Notes: a model not told the origin generated them from the sequence alone. 64,000 nt of DNA from Bradyrhizobium liaoningense (GCF_018130785.1 NZ_JAFCJT010000010.1:62001-126000); one strand, 5' to 3'. Counted from the stretch's first letter, positions 7,465 through 17,843 are shown. Numbers and translations: made by a program.

Positions 7465-9201
7465 TCAATACCCCGCCGCCAGCCCACTGTTGCGGCGCGG
7501 ATCGTTCGCACCGTAGTAACGATTGTTGCCGACTTGCTTGCCGTCAAGCGACGGCGCGCCGACGATGATGACCGCCAAATGGTTCGCCGGCTGCGGCGGC
7601 CCGAATTTGTGCCCCATCCCTTCCAGGATCTTCTGCGTGTCCGGTGACAGCGCATAGTTCTCGACGTTGGTCATATCAGGCAGCCATTGCTGGTGGATGC
7701 GCGGCATGTCGACGGCCTCCTGCGCGTTCATGCCGTAGTCGATCGCATTGATCATGGTCTGCAGGACCGCCGTGATGATGCGGCTGCCGCCGGGCGTGCC
7801 GACGACCATGACCGTCTTGCCGTCCTTGGTGACGATGGTCGGGCTCATCGAGGACAATGGACGCTTGCCGGGAACGATGGCATTCGCCTCACCCTGCACC
7901 AGGCCATACAGGTTCGGCACCCCGACCTTGGCCGTGAAGTCGTCCATTTCGTCGTTCAGCAGCACGCCGGTCTTGGCCGCCGTTACCTTGGCGCCGAACC
8001 AATCGTTCAGCGTGTACGTCACCGATACCGCGTTGCCGTCCTTGTCCGCGATTGAATAGTGCGTGGTGTTGCTGCCCTCGTGCGGCGCGACGCCCGGCTT
8101 GATGTCCTTGGAGATCCCGGCCTTGTTCGGATCGATCACGGCGCGAACCTTGGTGGCGTAATTCTTGTCGAGGAGGCGGTCGAGCGGATTCTTCACGAAA
8201 TCCGGATCGCCGAGATAGCTGTTGCGGTCCACGTAAGCATGCCGCATGGCCTCGATCTGCACGTGCACGGCCTGCGCGGAATGGTAGCCCAGCTCCTTCA
8301 GAGGATAGCCCTCCAGGATATTCAGGATCTCGCAGATGACGACGCCGCCCGAGCTCGGCGGCGGCGCGGAAATCACGTGATAGCCGCGATAGTCGCATTC
8401 GACAGGTGCGAGCTCGCGCGTCTTGTAGCCGTCGAGGTCGTCCTGCGTCAGCAGGCCCTTGCCGGCCTGGCTCGATGCCACGATGGCGCTGCCGACCCAG
8501 CCCTTATAGAAGCCGTCGGTGCCCTTGCTGCTGATCTCGCGCAGGGTTTTCGCCAGTTCGGATTGCAGCAGTCGATCGCCCACGCCGAACGGCTGGCCGT
8601 TGTTGAGGAAGATGGCGCTCGATGCCGGATCGTCCTTGAAATCGTCGGTTGCCGTGCGCAGCAGGTCGATGTCGCCCTGGTCGAGCACAAATCCCTGTTC
8701 GGCGAGCTGGATCGCGGGCGCGAGCAGGTCAGCGCGCTTCATGGTGCCGTATTTTTCGCGCGCATATTCCATGCCCGAGACGGAGCCTGGCACACCCACA
8801 GCCAGATGCCCCTTGGTCGAGATGCCCTTGATGACGTTGCCGTCCTTGTCGAGATACATATTGGCCGTCGCCGCCTTGGGCGCGGTCTCGCGGAAATCGA
8901 GGAAGGTCTTGCGGCCGTCGGCGAGCTGGATCGTCATGAAGCCGCCACCACCGAGATTGCCGGCGGCCGGATAGACGACGGCCAAGGCATAACCGACGGC
9001 CACAGCGGCATCGACGGCATTGCCGCCGCGCTTCAGCACATCGACACCCACCTGCGTCGCCAGATGCTGCGCGGACACCACCATGCCGTTTTGCGCGGCG
9101 ACCGGCGCGACCGACGCCGCGCGCGCGGGGATGAACGTGACGAGGCTGACCGATATGATCGCGGCGGCCATCCACCGCACATTGGTTTGTGGTTTCGGCA
9201 C
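7465..9201 (-). CDS. ggt: Gamma-glutamyltransferase (glutathione hydrolase) precursor
   Basis: A 578-residue secreted Ntn-hydrolase that cleaves the gamma-glutamyl bond of glutathione and transfers or hydrolyses the glutamyl group. The N-terminus is a signal peptide (WMAAAIISVSLVTFIPARA). The large-subunit region has NAVDAAVAVGYALAVVYP and GGGGFM. The self-processing site is TTHYS with Thr379 as the new N-terminal nucleophile of the small subunit. The oxyanion/glutamate-binding region PLSSMSPTIV and the GTPGGSRI segment follow. All expected motifs are present and the length is normal. I placed the start at GTG 9201, which has GAGGAG six bases before it; a GTG at 9237 would add 12 residues ahead of the signal peptide. 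No partner gene is adjacent. Confidence 0.95.
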   Translation of the reverse strand: MPKPQTNVRWMAAAIISVSLVTFIPARAASVAPVAAQNGMVVSAQHLATQVGVDVLKRGGNAVDAAVAVGYALAVVYPAAGNLGGGGFMTIQLADGRKTFLDFRETAPKAATANMYLDKDGNVIKGISTKGHLAVGVPGSVSGMEYAREKYGTMKRADLLAPAIQLAEQGFVLDQGDIDLLRTATDDFKDDPASSAIFLNNGQPFGVGDRLLQSELAKTLREISSKGTDGFYKGWVGSAIVASSQAGKGLLTQDDLDGYKTRELAPVECDYRGYHVISAPPPSSGGVVICEILNILEGYPLKELGYHSAQAVHVQIEAMRHAYVDRNSYLGDPDFVKNPLDRLLDKNYATKVRAVIDPNKAGISKDIKPGVAPHEGSNTTHYSIADKDGNAVSVTYTLNDWFGAKVTAAKTGVLLNDEMDDFTAKVGVPNLYGLVQGEANAIVPGKRPLSSMSPTIVTKDGKTVMVVGTPGGSRIITAVLQTMINAIDYGMNAQEAVDMPRIHQQWLPDMTNVENYALSPDTQKILEGMGHKFGPPQPANHLAVIIVGAPSLDGKQVGNNRYYGANDPRRNSGLAAGY

Positions 9202-9924
9202 TGGACGCTCCTCAGGCTGGGCCGGTGATGCCGGCACGTTGTTGTCCGCGAGCGCAGCCTATCAGCTCGTGACCGCCGTGAGATGCGAGATGGAGCATGT
9301 GGTCGTGGTGTAGCTGTGGCGCACGCTAAGGTCCTCCCGATTTCGGGTGGGGCGGGGCAGGGAAGGCTCCAGAAGGCGCGCCCGTTGCGCATAGTGTCGT
9401 AGCGCCACGAGTCCCGCTGCGCGCCCCCCTTGCGGGGGAGAGGGGTAGCCCGGGAAAAGGTGCTCGTTGCGTGCGTCCGATTTCATCACGGGTGGGAATC
9501 CCCGTGTGGTACCCCTCGCCCTGGTCCTCCCTGCAAGGGGGGAGGGAACCGATCTTGCCCGGAGCGGGCGGCTCCGATCCGTCGGCCGCCATGTTCCGGC
9601 AAAGCGGCCAACCGCCTGCGCTGCCTACCTTTCCGGCGGCCAAATCCGGTTCCGGTAACCCCACGTTAACCAACGCCGGGCTCTGGTAAGTGCGGACAAT
9701 CGCGCCCAAAGCCCGAAGTCTGGGCCTTGGGTCAAGGCCCATAGTTTTGACATCTTGGCAGGGAATGCAGGCGGCCGGCTTTGGACGAGCCCCTGTACCC
9801 CAGAAAGACAAGGCTTTGAGCGGGCTTGCCGGCCGCGCCGGTTCTAGCGCGGCTGTTGGGGAACCGGCAGCCATTTGCTGGCCGGAGAGGTCAGGTAAAT
9901 GATCGCCTTGAGAGGATACTGCTT
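9202..9924. other. Long intergenic region upstream of tolQ with an imperfect inverted repeat
   Basis: 723 bases without a supported gene. CCCCTTGCGGGGGAGAGGGG at 9426-9445 pairs imperfectly with TACCCCTC...CCCTGCAAGGGG at 9510-9540, the pattern of a dispersed intergenic repeat. Nearer tolQ there is TTGACA around 9747-9752 and the sequence GTAACCCCACGTTAACCAACGC around 9655-9676, but no complete promoter is convincing. The region presumably holds the promoters of ggt (reverse) and the tol operon (forward). Confidence 0.5.
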
Positions 9925-10641
<717 letters not shown>

Positions 10642-10684
10642 CGGACGGCATGTATAGTGTGAGGGGCAATTTGGGCACTCGATC

Positions 10685-11134
10685 ATGGCGATGAACGTAG
10701 CTAGTTCGTCCGGAGGCGGCGGCCGCCGCGGCCGGCGCAAGCCCGTCGTGGCCGAGATCAACGTCACGCCGATGGTGGACGTGATGCTGGTGCTGCTCAT
10801 CATCTTCATGGTGTCGGCTCCGATGTTGACGGTCGGCGTGCCGCTCGACCTGCCGCAGACCCAGGCCAAGAGCCTCGAAAACAACGATCAGAAGCCGATC
10901 CAGATGTCGGTCGACATCAAGGGCAAGGTGTTCATCAACGACGCCGAGATCGCGATCAACGAGCTGATCCCGAAGCTGAAGGCGATCACGGATGCGCGCG
11001 GCGGGCTCGAGGAGCGCATCTATCTGCGCGCGGACAAGAAGGCGGATTACGGAACGGTGGCCAAGGTCATGGGCCTGTTGTCCGGCGCGGGCTTCAAGAA
11101 GCTGGCGCTCGTGACCGAGGCGGATCAGGGGTGA
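10685..11134 (+). CDS. tolR: Tol-Pal system protein TolR
   Basis: A 149-residue ExbD/TolR-family protein. A Gly/Arg-rich cytoplasmic N-terminus leads to the INVTPMVDVMLVLLIIFMV transmembrane helix carrying the proton-carrying Asp of the VDVMLVLL motif. The periplasmic domain (LPQTQAKSLE to the end) has the TolR fold with a peptidoglycan-binding groove. It lies 43 bases after tolQ and 4 bases before tolA. A second in-frame ATG lies two codons downstream. Confidence 0.96.
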   Translation: MAMNVASSSGGGGRRGRRKPVVAEINVTPMVDVMLVLLIIFMVSAPMLTVGVPLDLPQTQAKSLENNDQKPIQMSVDIKGKVFINDAEIAINELIPKLKAITDARGGLEERIYLRADKKADYGTVAKVMGLLSGAGFKKLALVTEADQG

Positions 11135-11138
11135 ACCG

Positions 11139-12095
11139 GTGAAGGTGAACGTCGACAAGACACTCGTTGCGTCGATTGCCCTCCACGTCCTCGTGCTTGG
11201 ATGGGGACTGGTCACCTTTAGCAGCAAGGCCTATGTCGCGGAAGAATCGCTTCCGATCGACATCATCTCCACCGATCAGCTCGCGCAGATGATGTCGGGG
11301 CAGAAGACCGGCAAAAAGGAAGAGCCCAAGCCCAAGGTCGAGAAGATCGCCGAAGCCAAGGCCGAGGAAGACGCCGTCGGCAAGGTCACCGAGAAGAAAG
11401 AGCTGATCAAGACCAACTCGACGCCAGAGCCGCCGCCGAAACCCGTCGAGAAGCCGGTCGAGAAGAAGCCCGAGCCGCCCAAGCCGGTTGCCGAGGCCAA
11501 GCCCAAAGAAGAGCCGAAGCCGCAGGAAAAGAAGCCTGACCTAGCCAAGGAAGATCCGATCGCCGAGCTCCAGAAGAAGCTGGAGACCAAGAAGCCGCCG
11601 CCGAAGCCGGTCGAGCAGAAGGTTGCGGCCGTGCAGCCGCAGCAGCAGCCGAAGCCCAAGGAGCGCAGCTTCGATCCCGCGCAGATCCAGCGCGACCTCG
11701 ACAAGCGTGCAGCGACCCGGCACGAGCTCGCCGGCTCGACGCTGAATGCGTCGGCTTCGCTGGGATCGACAACCGGGACGGCCGTTGCCAATGTCGCGAC
11801 CTGGCGCGGCGCGTTCCAGAGCGCGGTCAAGCGCTGCTTTACGCCGACCTATAACGGGCAGGATGCCGAGCAGTACGAGGCCGACATCGACATCCCCATG
11901 AAGATCGATGGATCGCTCGCGTCGGAGCCGATCATCGTTGGAGTGAGGGGACCGTCGCGGTCGATTGCCCAGGCCATTGCCGAGAGCGCCAAACGCGCCA
12001 TCGTGCAGTGTCAGGTTTATTCGTTCATGCCGAAGCAGCAGTACGAGAGCTGGAAGCTCATCCCGATGACTTTCGGCCTGAAAGATATGTTGTGA
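11139..12095 (+). CDS. tolA: Tol-Pal system protein TolA
   Basis: A 318-residue inner-membrane protein with GTG start. It has a single N-terminal helix (about 9-27, LVASIALHVLVLGWGLV), a long proline/lysine/glutamate-rich segment (about 55-180: repeated PKP, EKKPEPPKP, PPPKP) that spans the periplasm, and a C-terminal globular domain (about 215-318) with Cys residues at CFTPTY and VQCQVY. The rod is Pro-rich rather than the Ala/Lys helix of E. coli TolA, as is common in alphaproteobacteria. It bridges TolQR to TolB/Pal. It is four bases after tolR, and its TGA overlaps a GTG of the tolB frame. Confidence 0.95.
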   Translation: MKVNVDKTLVASIALHVLVLGWGLVTFSSKAYVAEESLPIDIISTDQLAQMMSGQKTGKKEEPKPKVEKIAEAKAEEDAVGKVTEKKELIKTNSTPEPPPKPVEKPVEKKPEPPKPVAEAKPKEEPKPQEKKPDLAKEDPIAELQKKLETKKPPPKPVEQKVAAVQPQQQPKPKERSFDPAQIQRDLDKRAATRHELAGSTLNASASLGSTTGTAVANVATWRGAFQSAVKRCFTPTYNGQDAEQYEADIDIPMKIDGSLASEPIIVGVRGPSRSIAQAIAESAKRAIVQCQVYSFMPKQQYESWKLIPMTFGLKDML

Positions 12096-12118
12096 CATCC
12101 GAACAAAAGAATTTTGCG

Positions 12119-13480
12119 ATGAATAACGCTCTATCGATCTCCCGCCGTCGCTTCATCACGCTCACCGGATCGGCGCTCGCAGTGGCCGGAGGCGGAAGTG
12201 CCTTCGCGCAGGGCCAGCCGCGAATTCGTATCGACCCGACCGAGTTCCAGCCCGTCCCGATCGCGATCACCAACTTCCTGCCGGGAACGCCATCCGACGG
12301 CGACGTCGGCAATGGCGTCACGCAGGTCATCACCAACAACCTCAAGCGCTCGGGCCTGTTCGCGCCGATCGACCAGGCCGCCTTCATCGAGCGCATCAGC
12401 AATATGGACGTCGCGCCGCAATTCCAGAACTGGAAGACCATCAACGCACAGGCGGTGGTCACCGGCCGTATGACACGGCAGCAGGACGGCCGCCTCAAGG
12501 CCGAATTCCGCCTCTGGGACGTGGTCACCGGCCAGCAGCTCGCCGGCCAGCAATATTTCACCTCGCCGGAATACTGGCGCCGCATCGCCCACATCATCTC
12601 CGATCAGATCTACGAGCGGATGACCGGCGAAAAGGGCTATTTCGACAGCCGCGTCGTGTTCGTGGACGAGACCGGGCCGAAGGAACGCCGCGTCAAGCGG
12701 CTCGCGATGATGGACCAGGACGGCGCCAATGTGCGCTATCTGACCCGCGGCTCAGACCTCGTGCTGACGCCGCGCTTCTCGCCGAACTCGCAAGAGATCA
12801 CCTACATGGAGTTCGGCCAGGGCGATCCGAAGGTCTATCTCTTCAACATCGAGACCGGCCAGCGCGAGATCGTCGGCAATTTCCCCGGCATGACCTTCGC
12901 GCCGCGCTTCTCGCCGGACGGCCAGCGCGTCATCATGAGCCTCCAGCAGGGCGGCAACTCCAACCTGTTCGTGATGGATCTGCGTTCGCGCTCGACCACG
13001 CGCCTCACCGACACGCCGGCGATCGACACCTCGCCGTCCTATTCGCCCGACGGCACCCGCATCTGCTTCGAGTCCGATCGTGGCGGCAGGTCGCAGATCT
13101 ATGTGATGGCGGCGGGCGGCGGACAGGCGCAGCGCATCTCCTTTTCCAAGGACGACACCAACGCCACCTATTCGACGCCGGTGTGGTCGCCGCGCGGCGA
13201 CTACATCGCCTTCACCAGGCAGGGCGGCGGGCAGTTCTCGATCGGCGTCATGAAGCCGGACGGCTCCGGCGAGCGGCTCCTCACCTCCGGCTATCACAAT
13301 GAGGGCCCGACCTTCTCGCCCAACGGCCGCGTGCTGATGTTCTTCCGCGATCCCGGCGGCAATGGCGGACCCTCGCTCTACTCCGTCGACATCTCCGGCC
13401 GCAACGAGCTCAAGGTGCCGACGCCGGGCTTCGCCTCGGACCCGGCATGGTCGCCGCTGCTGTCCTCGACACCCGGCTAG
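12119..13480 (+). CDS. tolB: Tol-Pal system beta-propeller protein TolB with a twin-arginine signal
   Basis: A 453-residue periplasmic protein. After an N-terminal domain (about 30-160) come WD40-like beta-propeller repeats recognisable as FSPNSQEI, FSPDGQRV, YSPDGTRI, WSPRGDYI and FSPNGRVL. TolB binds Pal and TolA. Its signal peptide carries SRRRFITLTGSALAVAGG, a twin-arginine motif (S-R-R-x-F-I), so export is predicted by Tat rather than Sec. I chose ATG 12119; a GTG at 12092 overlapping the tolA stop (GTGA) is possible and would add 9 residues before the signal. Cleavage is likely after AFA-Q. Confidence 0.95.
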   Translation: MNNALSISRRRFITLTGSALAVAGGGSAFAQGQPRIRIDPTEFQPVPIAITNFLPGTPSDGDVGNGVTQVITNNLKRSGLFAPIDQAAFIERISNMDVAPQFQNWKTINAQAVVTGRMTRQQDGRLKAEFRLWDVVTGQQLAGQQYFTSPEYWRRIAHIISDQIYERMTGEKGYFDSRVVFVDETGPKERRVKRLAMMDQDGANVRYLTRGSDLVLTPRFSPNSQEITYMEFGQGDPKVYLFNIETGQREIVGNFPGMTFAPRFSPDGQRVIMSLQQGGNSNLFVMDLRSRSTTRLTDTPAIDTSPSYSPDGTRICFESDRGGRSQIYVMAAGGGQAQRISFSKDDTNATYSTPVWSPRGDYIAFTRQGGGQFSIGVMKPDGSGERLLTSGYHNEGPTFSPNGRVLMFFRDPGGNGGPSLYSVDISGRNELKVPTPGFASDPAWSPLLSSTPG

Positions 13481-13518
13481 AGCGTTTTGGAGCGAACTGG
13501 ATACCGGTTCGCGTGAAA
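13479..13518. repeat. Dispersed intergenic repeat, family A (copy 1)
   Basis: AGAGCGTTTT..GAGCGA..TGGA..CCGGTTCGCGTGAA, beginning at the tolB stop codon. A second copy with a few substitutions and one indel is at 58139-58207. Confidence 0.7.
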
Positions 13519-13770
13519 CATCGGGGCTAAGACATTGCGCGTTCAGACGCGCGATGTTTTCGAAAAAACATGCCGATTTTTTCGGGGTTTGGTGCAGGAC
13601 GCAAGCTTTCCTTCACCTTGTGCCCGGCAACGCTTGCCTAGTTGCTTGATATTTCAGCAGAAGCATGTTCGCTATTGCCGAAAAACAACTCGACTTTAAC
13701 GATGTTCCCTCAGAAAGGCTTCATCAGGTCTGGGTAAAAGTACGCGCCAAACAGGACGCGTAACAAGCCG

Positions 13771-16104
13771 ATGCAGCTGGCCGACCAGAAGCAGAGCGAT
13801 CGAGACGAGCTGGAGCCGATACTCTACGCCGCTCTCATCAACTCTATGGTTCAGAATTTCTGGGCGATCTTCCTCGGCTCGGCCTCCGCGGCCGTGGCCG
13901 CGGTCATGACTGCGCTGAAGACGGGCGATGTCTGGCTGTGGCCGCTCGCATTCCTGCTGATCGCCATTGGCACCGCGCGGGCGTTCCAGATGCGCGGATA
14001 CGAAAACCGTACGCATCCACTGTCATTCGAGGAAGCCAAGCATCTGGAGCCGCGCTACTGGATCGGCGCGCTCAGCTATGCGGCGGTGCTCGGCATTTGG
14101 GCCTTCGTCGTCATCATCAACAATGACGATCCGGTGGCTGACATGCTCGCTGTCGCCATCGGCATCGGCTACACCGCCGGGGGCGCCGCGCGTAATTACG
14201 GCCAACCCCGCGTGATCCAGTGGCACGTCGCGCTCGCTTGCGGTCCGATGTCGCTCGCTCTGCTGCTGCACGGCGGCCCCTACCACATCGGGCTCGCCAT
14301 CCTGCTGATGTTCTTCTTCATCGGCTTGAAGAACATCAATCTCAGCCTGCATGCGATCTTCGTCAAGGCGCTGACCTCGAGCTTCCGTGAATCCGCGCTG
14401 GCAAGCCAGTTCGACACCGCGCTCAACAACATGCCGCATGGCTTGTGCATGTTTCGCGCCGACGGACGCCTTGCGGTGATGAACCATCGCTTCAGCGAGC
14501 TGATGGCGTTGCCCGAAGATCTGGTCAAGCGTGGCGCCACCGCTGCCGACATCGTATCAGCCTGCATCGCCGCCGGCTCCATCTCGGGGGAGAGCGGCAA
14601 GCAGATCCTGGCCGAGATCGAGCATGCGCGGATCTGCGAGATCGTCACCGCCGATCCGGATTCCTCGCGCGGCCGCGCGCTCGCCTGGACGTTCCAGCCG
14701 ATGACCGGCGGCGGCACGGTGCTGCTGCTGGAAGACATCACCGAACGCACCAACGCGGAAGCCCGGATCACCCATCTCGCCCGCTATGACGAGCTCACGG
14801 CGCTGCCCAACCGGGTCAGCTTCCGCGACGAGATCGAACGGTTGCTGGCGATCTCGCACGACGCCGAGCGCCTCTCGGCGCTGCTGTTCGTCGATCTCGA
14901 CCAGTTCAAGCAGGTCAACGACACGCTCGGCCATCCCTGCGGCGACCAGCTCCTGTGCGCGGTCGCCAACCGCCTGCGCGAGATGCTGCGGCCTGAGGAT
15001 TTCGTCGCCCGCTTCGGCGGCGACGAGTTCGTCGTGTTCCAGCAGAATATCAGTTCGGCCGAGGATGCCGCGAGCCTTGCCCGCCGCATCGTCGAACGCC
15101 TGAGCGAGCGCTACCGCATCGACAATCATCTGGTCGAGATCGGCGCCAGCGTCGGCATCGCGCTGACCTCGCCGGACGGCGACGTCAGGGCCGACACGCT
15201 GCTCAAGAACGCCGACATGGCGCTCTATCGCGCCAAGGCCGACGGCCGCGGCACCTTCTGCTTCTTCCGCGACGAGATGGCGGCGACCGTCGAGGCTCGC
15301 CGCATCCTCGAGCTCGACCTGCGCAAGGCGCTGGCCAACGAGGAGTTCGAGCTGTTCTACCAGCCCCTGGTCAATCTGAAGTCCGGCAAGATCACCACCT
15401 GCGAGGCGCTGCTGCGCTGGAATCATCCGGTGCGCGGCACGGTTTCGCCGATCGACATCATCCCGGTCGCCGAAGACATGGGGCTGATCGTCGATCTCGG
15501 CCGCTGGATCCTGCGCCGCGCCTGCATGGAATGCATGAAGTGGCCCGACGGCGTCAGCGTCGCCGTCAACTTCTCGCCGCAGCAATTCCACCAGCGCGAT
15601 GTGCTCAGCGAAATCCGCTACGCGCTCGAGGTCTCGGGGCTGCCGGCCCACCGGCTGGAGATCGAGATCACCGAGTCCTCGCTGCTTCGCAACACCCAGC
15701 TCACCCACGACACGCTGTCGCAACTGCATGCGCTCGGCGTGCGCATCTCGCTCGACGATTTCGGCACCGGCTATTCCAGCCTCAGCTACCTGCACAATTT
15801 CCCGATGCAGAAGGTGAAGATCGACCGCTCCTTCCTCGAGGGCATCGACACCGACCGGCCGCTGACGCTGCTGCGTGGCGTGGCGCGGCTGTCGGCCGAC
15901 CTCGGCATGGCGGTCGTGGTCGAGGGCATCGAGACCAACGAGCAGCTCGAGCTGATCAGCGCCGACGGCACCGTCTCCGAGGCGCAAGGCTATCTGTTCA
16001 GCCGTCCGGTGCCCGCCGTGCGGATGCGCCAGCTTCTCAACGCCTCGCATGGACGACGCGGCGAGAGCCTGCTCCAGGTCGTCGGCTCACGCTCCTTCGC
16101 CTGA
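13771..16104 (+). CDS. Membrane-anchored GGDEF-EAL protein (diguanylate cyclase/phosphodiesterase)
   Basis: A 777-residue c-di-GMP enzyme. Residues about 28-195 form several transmembrane helices (for example FWAIFLGSASAAVAAVM, YAAVLGIWAFVVIIN, IGLAILLMFFFIGL). A PAS-like domain follows (about 215-330), then GGDEF (intact GGDEF at 416-420, with an I-site RPED at 407-410 for product inhibition) and EAL (EAL at 545-547, with DDFGTGYSSL and EIEITESSLL). Both catalytic motifs are intact, so it could make and degrade c-di-GMP; which activity dominates cannot be told from sequence. It lies after tolB but is separated by 290 bases and a repeat, so it is probably a separate unit. Confidence 0.92.
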   Translation: MQLADQKQSDRDELEPILYAALINSMVQNFWAIFLGSASAAVAAVMTALKTGDVWLWPLAFLLIAIGTARAFQMRGYENRTHPLSFEEAKHLEPRYWIGALSYAAVLGIWAFVVIINNDDPVADMLAVAIGIGYTAGGAARNYGQPRVIQWHVALACGPMSLALLLHGGPYHIGLAILLMFFFIGLKNINLSLHAIFVKALTSSFRESALASQFDTALNNMPHGLCMFRADGRLAVMNHRFSELMALPEDLVKRGATAADIVSACIAAGSISGESGKQILAEIEHARICEIVTADPDSSRGRALAWTFQPMTGGGTVLLLEDITERTNAEARITHLARYDELTALPNRVSFRDEIERLLAISHDAERLSALLFVDLDQFKQVNDTLGHPCGDQLLCAVANRLREMLRPEDFVARFGGDEFVVFQQNISSAEDAASLARRIVERLSERYRIDNHLVEIGASVGIALTSPDGDVRADTLLKNADMALYRAKADGRGTFCFFRDEMAATVEARRILELDLRKALANEEFELFYQPLVNLKSGKITTCEALLRWNHPVRGTVSPIDIIPVAEDMGLIVDLGRWILRRACMECMKWPDGVSVAVNFSPQQFHQRDVLSEIRYALEVSGLPAHRLEIEITESSLLRNTQLTHDTLSQLHALGVRISLDDFGTGYSSLSYLHNFPMQKVKIDRSFLEGIDTDRPLTLLRGVARLSADLGMAVVVEGIETNEQLELISADGTVSEAQGYLFSRPVPAVRMRQLLNASHGRRGESLLQVVGSRSFA

Positions 16105-16201
16105 GTCCATCTCCAGAAATTTTCCGTCGTTTCAGTCAGTTGCTGGCCTACCGTAGTGCTACGGGGATTAACCCTATCCCCTCGATTGCTTTGCATCGTT
16201 G

Positions 16202-16216
16202 TTAAGGAGGTGTTAA
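16202..16216. promoter_or_regulatory. Candidate CtrA binding site (TTAA-N7-TTAA)
   Basis: TTAAGGAGGTGTTAA, a perfect match to the CtrA consensus TTAA-N7-TTAA, about 80 bases before the FeeM-like gene start. CtrA is the cell-cycle response regulator of alphaproteobacteria. Its presence in this genome is not shown by the window. Confidence 0.5.
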
Positions 16217-16296
16217 CAAATCCTCACGCGCGCGCAAGTTGTCCCGCGGCAAATGGCCCGGACTCGCGCATCGTGGTTGGTGGGTAAGGAGTTCGA

Positions 16297-17022
16297 ATGC
16301 AGTCCTCAGCCAGATCTGTCATTTCGGCTGTTGGACGGGGAGCGGAGCTTCTGACCGACGTCGACTATCATCTTGCGGAGACGGCCGCGGAGAAAGAAGA
16401 AATCTACAACCTCCGCTACCGTGCCTATCTGCGCGAGGGCGCCGTCAGGGAATCGGCGGAAGCCCGGGTCACCGACCGCTACGACGAGCTGCCGAACGCG
16501 TGGACCTTCGGCGTCTATCTCCGCGGCCAACTCTGCAGCTCCGTGCGCATCAGCGTGCTGACCTCCGAATGGCGCGAGTCCACCTCGGCCGACGTCTTTC
16601 CCGACATCCTGCTGCCGCGGCTCGATCGCGGCGAGGTCATGATCGACCCAACCCGCTTTGTCGCCGATCCCGACCAAGTGAAGCGGGTTCCGGAATTGCC
16701 CTATCTCACGACCCGGCTCGCCTACATGGCGTGCGAGCACTTCAATGCCGATCTCGGCCTCGCCATCGTGCGTTCCGAGCATCAGGCCTTCTACCGGCGG
16801 GTCTTCCTGCACGAGACCATCGCCGAGCCCCGCCTGGTCCCGGGCCTCACCAAGCCGTTCGGACTGATGGCGGCGGATTTCCCGACCTTCCGCAAGAAGG
16901 TGTTCGAGCGCTATCCGATCATGCGGTCCACCGCCTTCGAGCGGCGGATGCTGTTCGGGCGCGGCGGGCAGCGCCAGGTGCCGCAGCGGCCGGTGCTGGT
17001 GGCGGAAGCCGCTCACGTCTGA
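16297..17022 (+). CDS. N-acyl amino acid synthase FeeM-like (GNAT/LuxI-fold) protein
   Basis: A 241-residue GNAT-fold protein. The conserved start of the acyltransferase core reads EKEEIYNLRYRAYLREG, the pattern shared by LuxI-type autoinducer synthases and FeeM-type N-acyl amino acid synthases. Later segments GEVMIDPTRFVADP, RLAYMACEHFNADLGLAIVRSEHQAFYRRVF and FGLMAAD fit the same family. FeeM-type enzymes join an acyl chain from acyl-ACP to an amino acid. No luxR-type regulator or acyl-carrier gene is nearby. A perfect TTAA-N7-TTAA box lies upstream. The product is inferred only at the family level. Confidence 0.7.
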   Translation: MQSSARSVISAVGRGAELLTDVDYHLAETAAEKEEIYNLRYRAYLREGAVRESAEARVTDRYDELPNAWTFGVYLRGQLCSSVRISVLTSEWRESTSADVFPDILLPRLDRGEVMIDPTRFVADPDQVKRVPELPYLTTRLAYMACEHFNADLGLAIVRSEHQAFYRRVFLHETIAEPRLVPGLTKPFGLMAADFPTFRKKVFERYPIMRSTAFERRMLFGRGGQRQVPQRPVLVAEAAHV

Positions 17023-17314
17023 TTGCCTGCCGTCATCGCCCCGAGCCGCCGCACGCCTTTCGGCCGGGGCTCCGTTCGCCCCATCATCGTTCGGGCCCGA
17101 AATTCCAGCAAGAACCGGCGTTTTTGCTGGTCACGCGGCTTGCCTTCACCCTCGCGCCACATTTAGAACCCATTAACCATGACGGTTGCTTTTCGCGGTT
17201 TGGGGGCATTTGACCGGCTGAAGCAAGGTTCCATCAAGGTTGACGGAACGTTCGCTTAACCAACCCCCTGTAGACCGGACAGCAGTGGACGAACGCGAGC
17301 GTGGAGGCTCCGGA

Positions 17315-17803
17315 ATGAAATACCCTATGCGTATCCTCCAGGGATTGAAGCTGGCTGCGGTGGTTGCGATCGCGCTGTCGATGGGCGCATGCGCGAACAA
17401 GAACGCAGCGACGGATGCGATGGCCAATGCTGCGACGCCTGGCAGCCAGCAGGATTTCGTCGTTAACGTGGGCGACCGCGTGTTCTTCGAAAGCGACCAG
17501 ACCGATCTGACACCGCAGGCGATCGTGACCCTCGAGAAGCAGGCGCAGTGGCTCCAGAACTATCGGCAGTACAGCTTCACCATCGAGGGGCATGCCGACG
17601 AACGCGGCACCCGCGAATACAACATCGCGCTCGGCGCCCGCCGCGCCCAGTCGGTGCGTTCGTTCCTCGCCTCGCGCGGCATCGATCCGAACCGCATGCG
17701 CACGATCTCCTACGGCAAGGAGCGGCCGGTCGCCGTCTGTAACGATATTTCCTGCTGGTCGCAGAACCGTCGTGCCGTCACCGTGCTGAACGCGAGCTCC
17801 TGA
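17315..17803 (+). CDS. pal: Peptidoglycan-associated lipoprotein Pal
   Basis: A 162-residue outer-membrane lipoprotein. The signal peptide ends in LSMGAC with the lipidated Cys at about residue 26. The OmpA-like domain (about 55-160) shows the peptidoglycan-binding signature FTIEGHADERGTREYNIALGARRA followed by RGIDPNRMRTISYGKERP. Pal anchors the outer membrane to peptidoglycan and interacts with TolB and TolA. Start 17315 with GGAGG seven bases upstream. It is separated from tolB by the GGDEF-EAL and FeeM-like genes, so the tol and pal parts are split into transcription units. A strong terminator follows. Confidence 0.97.
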   Translation: MKYPMRILQGLKLAAVVAIALSMGACANKNAATDAMANAATPGSQQDFVVNVGDRVFFESDQTDLTPQAIVTLEKQAQWLQNYRQYSFTIEGHADERGTREYNIALGARRAQSVRSFLASRGIDPNRMRTISYGKERPVAVCNDISCWSQNRRAVTVLNASS

Positions 17804-17843
17804 CGATCAGTCAGGCGCCGTTCATCTTCAAAAAAGGATTATG

